Assembly: GCF_002251855.1 (NCBI RefSeq)
Contig: NZ_NOXW01000012.1
Location: 1-64,000 of the forward strand
DNA length: 64,000 bases
Reading direction: 5' to 3'
From: Rhodoferax sp. TH121
GTDB lineage: Bacteria > Pseudomonadota > Gammaproteobacteria > Burkholderiales > Burkholderiaceae_C
Position 1 is the first letter of the stretch. Every line of letters begins with the position of its first letter. The notes beneath the pieces were generated by a model, which saw nothing but the letters and a program-made list of their open reading frames with translations, had not been told where the DNA came from and did not search any database. Of this stretch, positions 51,990 to 61,703 are shown piece after piece. The position numbers and the translations under genes are program-made.

Positions 51990-53987
51990 TCAGCGGTTGA
52001 GGCCTTGCATCAGGGTGTCAAAAATGCTTTGCGCGATCTGGATCATTTTGGCCGAGGCTTGGTAGGCCTGCTGGTACTGCAACAGTTTGGCAGCTTCTTC
52101 GTCCAGATTCACGCCCGATACGCCAGTGCGGTCTTTCTCCAGATTGGTGGCAATGGAGCTGGACACTTCGGCCGCGTACGCCGCGCTTTGGCTGCGGATA
52201 CCAATCTGCGAGATCAGGCTGGCGTAGCCGTCAGTCAGGGCGGCGCCGTCAAACATGGCCACATCACGCAGGTTCATCATGGCGGTGGCATTGCCCGAGT
52301 TGAGCTTGTAGTCCACGCCGTAGGCCGGGTCTTTGATGTCGATGACCGTGAAGGTGTCGCCCGGCTTGGGCGAGCCTTGCAGGGTGAAGGTCCAGCCGGT
52401 CAGCGGGTCGTTGTAAGTGGGCGGCAACGTCGGGTAGTTGTTGGGAAATTCTGCCTCGATGGCCTGACCCGGCGTGTAGGTGAACACGGTCGTGTTGGCT
52501 ACCGGGGTTTCGTCGCTGCGGGTGTAGGTGTTGGTGCCGGTAAAGGTGAACACCACCGGCGTGGCCAGCGACATGGGCAGTGTGCGCGCACTGATGGACA
52601 CCTGCTTGAGGCTGCCCTGGTTGGTGCTGCCCATGGAGCCCGCAATCGGGCTGGCCACTGCCAGGTTGCGCGGGGTTGCGAAGACGCTGTCGATGTTGCT
52701 GGCCGAGGTGCTGAAGGGCTTGAGCAAAAAGCGGTCGCCCACATTGGGCGTGCCCGACACAAAAATGTCCAGGCCGTCGACGTTGGCCAGTGCGCCCGAG
52801 GTGGGGGCAGGCGTTTGCGGAAAACTCACGACCAGGCCGTCGGAGCGGCGCGTGATGGAGCCGGAGGTCGCAGAGCTGAAGTTGACCTCGTAGTCCGACG
52901 CAGCAAACTTGCTGACATCGGTGATGGCCAGCGTCAGCCCGCCGGTACCGGTGTTGACCGTGGCCGGAGGCACGGGCTGGCGGATGTTTTGCCCATTGAA
53001 GGTGGCGGGAGTGAACAGGTTGCCGCCAAAGTTGCCATCCAGGTCCAGGCCGAGCTGGTGCTGCGCGTTCATGGCCGTACTGACGGCCATGGTCAGGCGG
53101 CCCAGCAGGTTGCGGCCTTCCACCAGGTCGCTGTTTTGGAAGCGCAGCAGTCCAGCAACTTCGCCGCCGCCCAGAGCGTTTTCGTCCAGCACCACGGTCA
53201 GGCCGTTGCGGGTGATGGCCAGCTTGTTCTTTAATGTGTCGCCAAAGTCATCGCTGACGATGGATACGGGCGACACCGTGGTGCCCAGCACCAAGGCCTG
53301 GCTGCTGGCCAGGAAGATGCCCACCGTGCCATCGTCGGCGGGGATGGAGGTGGTTTGCACGTACTGGTTGAGCTCGCGCACCAGTTGGTCGCGGCGGTCC
53401 AGCAGGTCATTGGGGGGCTGGCCTGTGCCTTGTGCGCGGGCAATTTCGTCATTCACCTCGGCAATGCCGCGTGCCAAGGTGTTGATGGCGCTGGCTTTTT
53501 GGCGCAACTCCTGGTCCACGCCTTGTTGGAGGTCGTCCAGCGATTGCGAGGCAGCCCGCATGCGTGAAGCGGTTTCGTCCACCCGGGTCAGTGCCACGGT
53601 GCGGGCGGTCAAGTCGGTGGGGGCGCTGGCCACATCGGAGAACGCGTTCAGCATCTCGCTGATGGAGGCTCCCAAGCCACTGGTGCCACCGGGGAAGATG
53701 CCTTCGAGCTGGCTGAGCTTGTCAGAGCGGGTGACGTCGGCTGCCTGTACCGAGCTGGCCAGGGTGGACTGGCGTGTCAAAAAGGCGCTGAAATTGCGCT
53801 GGATGGTTTGCACATCCACGCCCTTGCCGATGTAGCCACCGCCGCTGAATTGGCCCTCCACTGTTTGCAGCGTGACGGTCTGGCGCGAGTAGCCGGGCGT
53901 GTTGACGTTGGCAATGTTGTTGCCTGCCGTTTGCAGCGCAACCTGGTTGGCTTGCAGTGCGCGCGTGCCGATGTTGAGAATGCTCAT
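51990..53987 (-). CDS. flgK: Flagellar hook-associated protein FlgK
   Basis: The 665-residue HAP1 is the junction protein proximal to FlgL. N-terminal SILNIGTRALQANQVALQTAGNNIANVNTPGYSRQTVTL is the flagellar rod/hook motif; the C-terminus closes with the partner strand QQAYQASAKMIQIAQSIFDTLMQGL. The middle third is variable, as in other FlgK. It is 12 bp from flgJ. Confidence 0.94.
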   Translation of the reverse strand: MSILNIGTRALQANQVALQTAGNNIANVNTPGYSRQTVTLQTVEGQFSGGGYIGKGVDVQTIQRNFSAFLTRQSTLASSVQAADVTRSDKLSQLEGIFPGGTSGLGASISEMLNAFSDVASAPTDLTARTVALTRVDETASRMRAASQSLDDLQQGVDQELRQKASAINTLARGIAEVNDEIARAQGTGQPPNDLLDRRDQLVRELNQYVQTTSIPADDGTVGIFLASSQALVLGTTVSPVSIVSDDFGDTLKNKLAITRNGLTVVLDENALGGGEVAGLLRFQNSDLVEGRNLLGRLTMAVSTAMNAQHQLGLDLDGNFGGNLFTPATFNGQNIRQPVPPATVNTGTGGLTLAITDVSKFAASDYEVNFSSATSGSITRRSDGLVVSFPQTPAPTSGALANVDGLDIFVSGTPNVGDRFLLKPFSTSASNIDSVFATPRNLAVASPIAGSMGSTNQGSLKQVSISARTLPMSLATPVVFTFTGTNTYTRSDETPVANTTVFTYTPGQAIEAEFPNNYPTLPPTYNDPLTGWTFTLQGSPKPGDTFTVIDIKDPAYGVDYKLNSGNATAMMNLRDVAMFDGAALTDGYASLISQIGIRSQSAAYAAEVSSSIATNLEKDRTGVSGVNLDEEAAKLLQYQQAYQASAKMIQIAQSIFDTLMQGLNR

Positions 53988-53999
53988 GGTGGCGTCCGG

Positions 54000-54938
54000 T
54001 TACACCTGCAAGCGACGCAGGTGCAGGGTGGTGTTGATGGCGCGGCTCAGTTTGGCGGCGTACTCCGGGTCGGTGGCATACCCTGCTTTTTGCAGGCCAC
54101 TGGCAAATGCTTGGGCCGAACCTGTTTGGGCACGTACCTTGGCGTAACGTGGGCTCTCCGAGATCAGGCGGGCGTAGTCTTTGAAAGAGTCTTCGTAAGA
54201 GTCGTAGGCGCGGAACTTGGCAACCTGTTTTTTTGCAACACCGTTCACGTATTCGGTGGTGGTGATTTCTGCCACCTTGCCGGTCCAGCTGGCACCGGCC
54301 TTGATCCCAAACAGGTTGAAGGAGTTGCCGCCACCCTTGGTCTTGATCTGCGCGCGGCCCCAGCCGGTTTCGTGGCCGGCCTGACCCAGCATGAAGCTGG
54401 CGGGAATGCCGGTGGCTTTCTCCACCTTGCTGGCCACATCGGAGTGTTGGCGCACAAAGTTGGCTTGGCTCTCCGTCGGGGTGCGTTTGATTTTGACGGG
54501 GGGCAGGGTGGCATCGGACACGGTGGCCCGGGGTGCCGTGGACGGGGTGGCGCTGCCCAATGTCTGGGGGCGCACGGGCAAGGTGGATTCGGCGCCCGGT
54601 TCTGCGGTGATGCCCATTTGGCGTGTCAGTTGCTGTGCGATCAGGTCGGACAGGCCGCCGGGTTGGCCGGACATGCTGACTGCGAGCTGCTGGTCCAACA
54701 GGTCGGTACCGAGGTCGCTGCCGGGGTTGTCCAACATGCCGGATTTCATGGTGGCCTCGCGCATGCTTTTGACCAGCTCGCGCATGAACAGGGATTCGAA
54801 TTGTTTGGCCGTTTCCTTGATGGCTTCCGGCGAGTTTTTGCCCGCCTGCAGCTTGAGGTGGCCCAGCGACTGGGTGTCCACCGCCAGGCTCTGCATGCTG
54901 GTCAGCGAAGGGCTCGAATAGCTGTTGCCGTAACTCAT
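54000..54938 (-). CDS. flgJ: Flagellar rod assembly protein/muramidase FlgJ
   Basis: The 312-residue protein has an N-terminal rod-binding domain (FESLFMRELVKSMREATMKSGML) and a C-terminal glucosaminidase domain that cuts peptidoglycan so the rod can pass. The catalytic Glu is in LGQAGHETGWGR, and YDSYEDSFKDYARLI follows. The stop of flgI is one base from the FlgJ start. Confidence 0.94.
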   Translation of the reverse strand: MSYGNSYSSPSLTSMQSLAVDTQSLGHLKLQAGKNSPEAIKETAKQFESLFMRELVKSMREATMKSGMLDNPGSDLGTDLLDQQLAVSMSGQPGGLSDLIAQQLTRQMGITAEPGAESTLPVRPQTLGSATPSTAPRATVSDATLPPVKIKRTPTESQANFVRQHSDVASKVEKATGIPASFMLGQAGHETGWGRAQIKTKGGGNSFNLFGIKAGASWTGKVAEITTTEYVNGVAKKQVAKFRAYDSYEDSFKDYARLISESPRYAKVRAQTGSAQAFASGLQKAGYATDPEYAAKLSRAINTTLHLRRLQV

Positions 54939-54939
54939 G

Positions 54940-56082
54940 TCAGATAACCTCCAGCTCCGCGTTCAGCGCGCCGGCCGATTTGATGGCTTGCAGAATGGCC
55001 AACAGGTCTTGTGGTGTGGCGCCCAAGGAATTGAGCGCCTTCACCACATCGGTCAGCTGGGTGGCTGCGGGCAGCTGGATGAGCTTGCCGGCCTCTTGTT
55101 TGATGTCAATGGCCGCTTGTTCGCCCACCACGGTTTGTCCGCCCGACAGGGCGTTGGGCTGGCTGATGACGGGCGTGGAAGACACGCTGATGGACAGGTT
55201 GCCATGGGCCACGGCGCAGGGGCCCAGGGTCACGGCCTGGTTCATCACGATGGAGCCGGTGCGGGAGTTGATGATCACCTTGGCCGCTGCAATCGAGTTC
55301 TCGATGGGGAGTTCTTCCATCTCGGCGATGAAGGTCACGCGTTCATTGGGGCTGGTCGGGGCCTTCACTTGCACGGTGCGGCCGTCCAGCGCCTGGGCAA
55401 TGCTGTTGCCAAAACGGTTGTTGATGGTTTGGGCCACTTTGCGGGCGGTCTGGAAGTCCGAGGCGCTCAGGCTCAGGTTGATGGTGGGACCTTCTTGCAG
55501 TGCTGTGGGGACGCTGCGTTCCACCTGCGCGCCATCTGGAATCCGGCCTGCGCTGAGGTGGTTCACCTGCACCTTGCTGCCTCCGGCAGCAGCTCCGGCG
55601 CCCGCAACAATCAGGTTGCCCTGGGCTAGTGCGTAGACCTCGCCATCGGCGCCTTTGAGCGGTGTTGCAATCAGGGTGCCGCCCTTTAGGGATTTGGCAT
55701 TGCCAAGGGACGACACATTGATGTCCAGCAGCTGGCCGGGCCGGGCAAATGCAGGCAGCTGGGCGGTGACCAGCACGGCTGCCACGTTTTTCATTTGCAG
55801 CTGGGCTTGGGAGGCAGCAGTGAGCGTGAGCCCCAGCTGCTCCATGTAGTTCTTGAGGCCTTGGGTGGTGTAGGGCATCTGGGTGGTCTGGTCACCCGTG
55901 CCGTCCAACCCCACCACCAGCCCGAAGCCGGTGAGTTGGTTGCTGCGCACGCCTTCAATGGCGGCGATTTCCTTGATCCGTGCTGCGTGGGCGGGCCCAC
56001 TGCCTGCCATGACAAGTGCCACACACAGACCGCCAAGCCAGCGGCAGCCGGTGCTGAGGGGTGTTGGGTTCCAGTGTTTCAT
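54940..56082 (-). CDS. flgI: Flagellar P-ring protein FlgI
   Basis: The 380-residue periplasmic protein has a Sec signal peptide (ends GSGPAHA before ARIKEIA). The conserved N-terminus RIKEIAAIEGVRSNQLTGFGLVVGLDGTGD and the C-terminal PQDLLAILQAIKSAGAL are typical. It forms the ring in peptidoglycan around the rod. I chose the ATG encoding MKHWNPTPL; an upstream extension lacks signal-peptide features. Confidence 0.95.
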   Translation of the reverse strand: MKHWNPTPLSTGCRWLGGLCVALVMAGSGPAHAARIKEIAAIEGVRSNQLTGFGLVVGLDGTGDQTTQMPYTTQGLKNYMEQLGLTLTAASQAQLQMKNVAAVLVTAQLPAFARPGQLLDINVSSLGNAKSLKGGTLIATPLKGADGEVYALAQGNLIVAGAGAAAGGSKVQVNHLSAGRIPDGAQVERSVPTALQEGPTINLSLSASDFQTARKVAQTINNRFGNSIAQALDGRTVQVKAPTSPNERVTFIAEMEELPIENSIAAAKVIINSRTGSIVMNQAVTLGPCAVAHGNLSISVSSTPVISQPNALSGGQTVVGEQAAIDIKQEAGKLIQLPAATQLTDVVKALNSLGATPQDLLAILQAIKSAGALNAELEVI

Positions 56083-56148
56083 GTGCAGAGTCGGTAACGG
56101 GGACGGTCCGACTGGACCTGTTACCCCTCGGCACAATTCTGGAGATCT

Positions 56149-56865
56149 TTAGAAGGGGCTAACGTTCAAAAAGAACCGGGATAACCAGCCAACTGTTTGC
56201 GCTTCCCCTTGCGCACCACGGCCGCGCGATTCAACACGCACGTTGGCCACCTGGGTCGAGCTGATCACACTGCCAGGTTGCACCATGCGCGGGTCTACCG
56301 TGCCCGAGAAGCGCAGGACATCCACGTTCTGGTTCACGCCAATCTGCTTTTCTCCGGTGACCACCATGTGGCCGTTGGGCAATACCTCCACTACGGTGGC
56401 AGTGATGGAGCCGGCGAAGGTGTTGGCACTTTCCGTACCACCCTTGCCCGAGAAGTTGTTGTTGGTCGTGGCGCCGACGTTGAATTTGGAGAGACCGGAG
56501 AGGTCGTTGAATGGCAACGCCGTCACTGCGCCATCGACCGAGGTATTGCGGTTGACGGTGGAGGTGGACTTCTGGCTGGCTGTGACGTTTTCAGCAATCT
56601 GGATGGTTACGGTATCGCCCACCTGACGCGCGCGCCGATCTTCAAATGCGGGACGATAGCCTACGTTTTGGTAGAGGCTGCCGGTGTTGGGGCGGGCGGC
56701 CCCTGGGGTGGTGGCAGGCGTAGCCGCAACGCGTGGCTCGGCAAAATCGACGGTGACTTTTTGCGGTAACTGCTGACAGGCGCTGGTCAATGCCATGACG
56801 GCTGCTGCCGTGGCGGTGGCACGCAGCAAGCCGAGCGCTTTAGGGGCATGGGTGCGGTGGGTCAT
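56149..56865 (-). CDS. flgH: Flagellar L-ring lipoprotein FlgH
   Basis: The 238-residue outer-membrane lipoprotein has lipobox LTSAC with Cys30. The mature part shows the FlgH pattern LYQNVGYRPAFEDRRARQVGDTVTIQIAENVTASQKS and C-terminal WLSRFFLNVSPF. It makes the ring in the outer membrane. Confidence 0.95.
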   Translation of the reverse strand: MTHRTHAPKALGLLRATATAAAVMALTSACQQLPQKVTVDFAEPRVAATPATTPGAARPNTGSLYQNVGYRPAFEDRRARQVGDTVTIQIAENVTASQKSTSTVNRNTSVDGAVTALPFNDLSGLSKFNVGATTNNNFSGKGGTESANTFAGSITATVVEVLPNGHMVVTGEKQIGVNQNVDVLRFSGTVDPRMVQPGSVISSTQVANVRVESRGRGAQGEAQTVGWLSRFFLNVSPF

Positions 56866-56881
56866 GGCTTACCTTGCGGGT

Positions 56882-57664
56882 TTAGAGCTGGCCGAGCTTT
56901 TGCAGCATCTGGTCTGAGGTCTGGATGGCCTTAGAGTTCATTTCGTAGGCGCGTTGGGTTTGGATCATGGTGACCAGTTCCTGCACCACGTTCACGTTGG
57001 ACGTTTCCACAAAGCCTTGCATCAGGGTGCCCAAGCCGTTTTCTCCGGCATTGCCCGCGTTCGGCTGACCAGACGCCACACTTTCGGCGTACAGGTTTTG
57101 GCCTTTGGGCTCCAGGCCCGCGGGGTTGATGAAGCTGGCCAGGGTGATGGTGCCCACGGGTTGCGGCGCGGTATTGCCAGGCACTTGGACGGTGACTTCG
57201 CCGTTTTGGGCAATTGCCAGGCTGGTGGCGTTCGCAGGCACTGTGATGCCATTGAGCACGGGCAGGCCGCCGGAGGTGACCAGTCGGCCCTGGTTATCGA
57301 GTTGAAACGCACCGTCGCGGGTGTAGCCCACGGTGCCGTCGGCCATCGTGACCTGGAAGAAGCCGTTGCCCTGGATGGCGACGTCCAGATTGTTGCTGGA
57401 TTGCTGCAGGTTGCCTTGCGCAAAGGATCGGCTAGTGGCCACGGTGCGTACACCGAGGCCGATTTGCAGGCCGGTGGGCAAAACTGCCTGCTCGTTGACT
57501 GCCGTGCCTACCTGGCGCAGGTTCTGGTACATCAGGTCCTCAAATACCGCATGCGATTTTTTGAAACCGTTGGTGGAAACGTTGGCCAGGTTGTTGGAAA
57601 TGACGTCCAGCTGCATTTGCTGGGCTTCCATGCCAGTTTTGGAGATCCAGAGGGAATTGATCAT
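56882..57664 (-). CDS. flgG: Flagellar distal rod protein FlgG
   Basis: The 260-residue protein begins [46 protein letters not shown], the rod motif, and ends [36 protein letters not shown], the standard FlgG C-terminus. 86 bp separate it from flgF. Confidence 0.96.
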   Translation of the reverse strand: MINSLWISKTGMEAQQMQLDVISNNLANVSTNGFKKSHAVFEDLMYQNLRQVGTAVNEQAVLPTGLQIGLGVRTVATSRSFAQGNLQQSSNNLDVAIQGNGFFQVTMADGTVGYTRDGAFQLDNQGRLVTSGGLPVLNGITVPANATSLAIAQNGEVTVQVPGNTAPQPVGTITLASFINPAGLEPKGQNLYAESVASGQPNAGNAGENGLGTLMQGFVETSNVNVVQELVTMIQTQRAYEMNSKAIQTSDQMLQKLGQL

Positions 57665-57750
57665 GTTATGTCTCCTGTAGAGCCGCTTCCAAGGAGCGGG
57701 GGGGCAGCGAATGTGAATGAGCGTGGAGATTCACCGCGTGTCCTAATGGT

Positions 57751-58491
57751 TTAGCCTTGCAGGCTCAGCAGCTGGCCGGCGGCGCGGTCGTTGGACTCGG
57801 CGGTTTGCATCAAGCGCATTTGCGCTTCGAACTGGCGGGCAGTCTGGATCATGCCAACCATGGCTTCAATAGCGTTGACGTTGGAGCCTTCGAGCATGCC
57901 GGGGTGAATGCGAGCGGTGTCTTCGGTGTTGAGTGGTTCACCCGACAAGGCGCGGAACAGGCCGTCATCCCCGCGCTTGAGTGGGTCCTCTGCGGTGGGA
58001 ACCACGAGCTTCAAGCGGCCCACGCTGTTGGCTGGCTGGTTGCCAATTTTGGCGCTGATGTTGCCGTCCGGGCTGATGCTGACATCCGCACCTGCGGGTA
58101 CCGTGATGGCGGATCCGTCACTGGAGAGGACTTGCAGTCCGTTGCCCGTGGTCAGCACGCCTTCGGCGTTTACTTCAAAGTGGCCGTTGCGGGTGTAAGC
58201 CTCGTTGCCGTCCAAGCCCTGTACCGAGAACCAGGCGTCGCCCAGTGCCATGGCATCAAGGGCGCGGTCGGTCCGCATGGCGGGGCCGGGTTTGGTGGAG
58301 TGACCGGCAGATGCTTCCAGTGCAAAAACGCGTGTGGTGGCGCCTTCGCCCCGCAAGGGCACCGCGCGGTAGGTGGCCAGTTGTGCCCGGAAACCATTGG
58401 TCGAGACGTTGGCCAGGTTGTTGGACAGGACCGCCTGGCGGTTTGCCGCCGCATTGGCGCCCGTCATCGCTGTGTAGATCAAGCGGTCCAT
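57751..58491 (-). CDS. flgF: Flagellar proximal rod protein FlgF
   Basis: The 246-residue rod protein starts [38 protein letters not shown] and ends VNAIEAMVGMIQTARQFEAQMRLMQTAESNDRAAGQLL. The DRLIYTAMTGA opening distinguishes FlgF from FlgG. It lies 16 bp from flgE. Confidence 0.95.
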   Translation of the reverse strand: MDRLIYTAMTGANAAANRQAVLSNNLANVSTNGFRAQLATYRAVPLRGEGATTRVFALEASAGHSTKPGPAMRTDRALDAMALGDAWFSVQGLDGNEAYTRNGHFEVNAEGVLTTGNGLQVLSSDGSAITVPAGADVSISPDGNISAKIGNQPANSVGRLKLVVPTAEDPLKRGDDGLFRALSGEPLNTEDTARIHPGMLEGSNVNAIEAMVGMIQTARQFEAQMRLMQTAESNDRAAGQLLSLQG

Positions 58492-58507
58492 GGTGGTTCA
58501 GCTCCGG

Positions 58508-59908
58508 TTAGCGCAGGTTGACCAGCGTCGACATGATCTGGTCCTGGGTCTTGATGGTTTGGGCGTTGGCCTGGTAGTTGCGCTGGGCCGTCATCATGTT
58601 GACCAGCTCGGCGGTCAGGTCGACGTTGGAGTCTTCCAGCGCGCCAGCGCGCAACTCGCCAAATTTGCCGATGCCCGGTTCGCCCAGCACGGGTTGTCCG
58701 GACGCAAAGGTCTCGACCCAATTGCCGCCGCCGGTCGGGGTCAGACCTTGGACGTTGCGGAAATCGGCCAAAGCGACTTTTCCGCGGGCTTGGCTTTCTC
58801 CATTGGAATAGCGGGTCATGATGACGCCCGAGGGGTCGATGCTGATGCCAGTCAGTTCACCTGCGGTGTAGCCGTCCTGCGTCAGGTTGGATACGGTAAA
58901 TGCCGTCCCGTATTGCGTGGCACCACTCAGATCCAGTGTGGCATTGAAGTTGCCGATGGCTACGTTGGGGGAGGTTAATGTCAAGGTTTGTGGTGCCGCG
59001 GGAGTTACCAGGCCGCCATTCACATCGAATGTCATCTGGAACAGGCTGCCTGCGGCCACCATGGTCAGTTGTGGGTCTGCAGCGTAGATGCCTGTCCCGG
59101 CAGCGGCGAAGGTGGCGCGCTGGTCTGGTCCCGGGTTGGCAGTGTTCCAGGTGCTGTTGGCGTTGTGGGTGGCGTAGGTCGCTGCGTTAGTCGCAAGTGC
59201 AGTGGTGCCTGCCGCCAGGGTGTTGGAGTCATACACCTCCCAGGTGTCCGCGGCCACTGCGGGATTGGCGGTCAGGTCAGGGCCGGTTTTGACGAAATAC
59301 AAGCTGACGGGCACTTCCACGCCTTGTGAGTCGAAGGCGGTAAGCGAGGTGCCGTAGGTGCTGATGGGCGTAGCCGGGGACACGCTGGCAGCAACCTTGG
59401 CGCGGGCATCGAGGTTGAATTCGGCCGTGATCTCTGTCGTCACCTGTGCGGGAATAGGGGCCCCGGTCGGGATGGTGAGGATCTGGGGTGTCACGCTGGT
59501 GGAGTTGCCCAGCAGGTCGGTGGGGTAGCCCATGACATTGGCTCCGGTGTTGGTCAGGATGTTGCCATCCCGGTCCAGCTTGAACTGACCATCACGGGTG
59601 AAGGCAGTAGAGCCATCGGGCATGGTGACCTGGAAGAAGCCGCCACCGTTGATGGCGACGTCCAGGCTGTTGCCTGTGATGTTGATGTTGCCTTGCGAGA
59701 ACTGCTGTGCGATCGTCGCGACCGATACGCCGATGCCCGCACCTTTGGACGCGCCACCAGCGGCACCCAGCGACGATGCCACCAAGTCTGCGAACTCCGC
59801 CCGCGACGATTTCATGCCGGTCGTGTTGGCATTGGCAATGTTGTTGCCAATCACGTCCAGGCTTTTGCTGGAGGCGTTCAAGCCGGAGAGTCCTGTTTGA
59901 AAGCTCAT
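58508..59908 (-). CDS. flgE: Flagellar hook protein FlgE
   Basis: The 466-residue protein has the conserved N-terminus SFQTGLSGLNASSKSLDVIGNNIANANTTGMKSSRAEFADL and C-terminus ELVNMMTAQRNYQANAQTIKTQDQIMSTLVNLR. The middle is variable, threonine- and alanine-rich. It polymerises into the hook. GAGGAA is ahead of the ATG. Confidence 0.95.
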   Translation of the reverse strand: MSFQTGLSGLNASSKSLDVIGNNIANANTTGMKSSRAEFADLVASSLGAAGGASKGAGIGVSVATIAQQFSQGNINITGNSLDVAINGGGFFQVTMPDGSTAFTRDGQFKLDRDGNILTNTGANVMGYPTDLLGNSTSVTPQILTIPTGAPIPAQVTTEITAEFNLDARAKVAASVSPATPISTYGTSLTAFDSQGVEVPVSLYFVKTGPDLTANPAVAADTWEVYDSNTLAAGTTALATNAATYATHNANSTWNTANPGPDQRATFAAAGTGIYAADPQLTMVAAGSLFQMTFDVNGGLVTPAAPQTLTLTSPNVAIGNFNATLDLSGATQYGTAFTVSNLTQDGYTAGELTGISIDPSGVIMTRYSNGESQARGKVALADFRNVQGLTPTGGGNWVETFASGQPVLGEPGIGKFGELRAGALEDSNVDLTAELVNMMTAQRNYQANAQTIKTQDQIMSTLVNLR

Positions 59909-59939
59909 GGTGTTTCCTCTGGGATACGGTTGGAAAAAT

Positions 59940-60593
59940 TTACAGAATGGATTTGACGTCGGTGTACGCCACTGCGTTGCGGCCGGCCAGTTCCAGTGTC
60001 ATGTTGCCGTTGCTGGAACCCACAGCCACCACAGTGTCGTGAGCCAAAGCGGTGTTGGTAACGGCCGCTCCCTTAAGCGTGGCCGTGACCTTGAACGTGG
60101 GTGCTCCCGTACCTTTGTAGTTGGAGGCATTCCACTGGAAGCCGTGCATGCCTGCGTCCTGGGCTCCCAGCTCGAATTTGTCGAGCACCTGACCACCGGG
60201 GGATAGCACCTGGATAGTGACCTTGTCCGCTTTGGTGGCGAGGTCTACCGCGCCGGCGGCGACGCCGTCTTTGATCGTGAGGGTGTTGGATTCGACCAGC
60301 ACACCCTTGCCCACCAGTGATGCACCCTGCAGCACTTGCATGGCGCTGAACTGGGTGGACATGCTCTTCATCGTTTCGTTGAGCTGTTGGATGCCCGACA
60401 CCGTGTTGATCTGGGCCATCTGGCTCGTCATCTGGGCGTTGTCCATGGGGTTCATGGGATCCTGGTTGTTCAGCTGCGCGACCAGGAGTTTGAGGAAGCG
60501 GTCTTGTTGCGCGGCCGCATCGGTTTGCTTGCTGGTGGTACTGCTGTTCACCAGCGCGCTGAGATCATTGGAGGAAGTGACGCTGCTAACCAT
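59940..60593 (-). CDS. flgD: Flagellar hook assembly protein FlgD
   Basis: The 217-residue hook cap protein has the conserved DRFLKLLVAQLNNQDPMNPMDNAQMTSQMAQINTVSGIQQLN in the N-terminal half, followed by the FlgD Ig-like domain. It caps the growing hook and is discarded when the hook is complete. Confidence 0.95.
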   Translation of the reverse strand: MVSSVTSSNDLSALVNSSTTSKQTDAAAQQDRFLKLLVAQLNNQDPMNPMDNAQMTSQMAQINTVSGIQQLNETMKSMSTQFSAMQVLQGASLVGKGVLVESNTLTIKDGVAAGAVDLATKADKVTIQVLSPGGQVLDKFELGAQDAGMHGFQWNASNYKGTGAPTFKVTATLKGAAVTNTALAHDTVVAVGSSNGNMTLELAGRNAVAYTDVKSIL

Positions 60594-60607
60594 GGTGGAC
60601 TCCTGGT

Positions 60608-61012
60608 TTATTGACCCATTTGCAGGGTCTTGAGCAGCAGCGTCTTGGCCGTGTTCATGACTTCTACATTGTTTTGGTATGAGCGCGATGCCGAGATCAT
60701 GTTGACCATCTCTTCCACCGGGTTCACATTGGACTGGGTGACATACCCTTCTGCATCTGCGGCAGGGTGCATGGGGTTGTGCACACGTTTGAACGGTTCA
60801 TTGCTCTCCTTGATGGAGCTGACCTTGACCCCAGAGGAGGCCGGTGACTCCATGGGGACGGTTTCAAATATGACCTGGCGGCTCTTGTAGGCTTGCCCAT
60901 CAGGGCCTGCCACAGCGTCTGCGTTGGCCAAGTTACTGGCGACCACGTTGAGGCGCTGGGACTGTGCGCTAACCGCACTGCCAGAGACATTGAAGATGGA
61001 AAACATGGACAT
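60608..61012 (-). CDS. flgC: Flagellar proximal rod protein FlgC
   Basis: The 134-residue rod protein has SIFNVSGSAVSAQSQRLNVVASNLANADAV at the N-terminus and VNPVEEMVNMISASRSYQNNVEVMNTAKTLLLKTLQMGQ at the C-terminus. Two ATGs are six bases apart at the start. Confidence 0.95.
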   Translation of the reverse strand: MSMFSIFNVSGSAVSAQSQRLNVVASNLANADAVAGPDGQAYKSRQVIFETVPMESPASSGVKVSSIKESNEPFKRVHNPMHPAADAEGYVTQSNVNPVEEMVNMISASRSYQNNVEVMNTAKTLLLKTLQMGQ

Positions 61013-61040
61013 GGGGTGCCTCTGTGATCAGGTCGTCGCT

Positions 61041-61484
61041 TTATTGGCCCTGAATGGCGCTCAAGATCGTCCGCGATGAGCCGTTAATAAAGCGGAGGGT
61101 GGCTTCATAGCGCACTGAGTTGTCTACAAAGCTGGCCCGCTCGCGGTCCAAGTCCACGCTGTTGCCATCCATGGCGGGTTGGGTTTGGACGGTGTAATCG
61201 AGCTTGCTATTGGCGCCAGCGCCTTCGGTGGCGCTGGGCAAAGGTATGTGGCGTGCATGGGTGGTGCCCGCGGCGCTCATGCTCTGGGTGGTGCTGGGGG
61301 CCAGCCTCAAGTCGGTGGATTCGCCAAGCGCTTGTCCCATGGCTTGTTTGAAGTTGATGTCGCGACCTGTGTAGCCTGGGGTATCTGCGTTGGCAATGTT
61401 GCTGGCAATCACCCGCTGGCGTTCGGCGCGCAGCACCAAAGCTTTCGATTGAAAGTCCAGGGCGTTGGTCAGATTGGCAAACAT
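61041..61484 (-). CDS. flgB: Flagellar proximal rod protein FlgB
   Basis: The 147-residue rod protein has VLRAERQRVIASNIANADTPGYTGRDINFKQAM and the C-terminal VDLDRERASFVDNSVRYEATLRFINGSSRTILSAIQGQ. I chose the ATG encoding MFANLTNAL, preceded by GAGG. It is the first gene of the minus-strand flagellar run and divergent to flgA. Confidence 0.95.
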   Translation of the reverse strand: MFANLTNALDFQSKALVLRAERQRVIASNIANADTPGYTGRDINFKQAMGQALGESTDLRLAPSTTQSMSAAGTTHARHIPLPSATEGAGANSKLDYTVQTQPAMDGNSVDLDRERASFVDNSVRYEATLRFINGSSRTILSAIQGQ

Positions 61485-61703
61485 GGCATACCTCAACGAA
61501 TAGCGCCTTGCACTACAGAGGTGTGGGCTTGGGGCGTGCGGCAATTATGGGAAAAGCTTAAATTTTCTAGACCTTGAATAGCGGGGTGAATGGGGCATAT
61601 TTACGCGCCTTGCTGGAGGAGGGGCTGCTTATAGTCTGGGCCTGCGTTGTGTCGTCCCAGCGGCTCTGTTGGTGCGTGCACAGCACCTATTTCGGAGTCC
61701 AGC

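Noticed and set aside
50749-54947. Long + strand open frames across flgL, flgK and flgJ
   Set aside because: The minus-strand flagellar genes explain the region fully; the + strand translations are low-complexity Gly/His/Arg-rich and show no motifs.
61600-61645. GG-N10-GC pattern upstream of flgA resembling a sigma-54 promoter
   Set aside because: The -12 element reads TGCTT rather than TTGCA and the -24 context does not fit; too weak to call.
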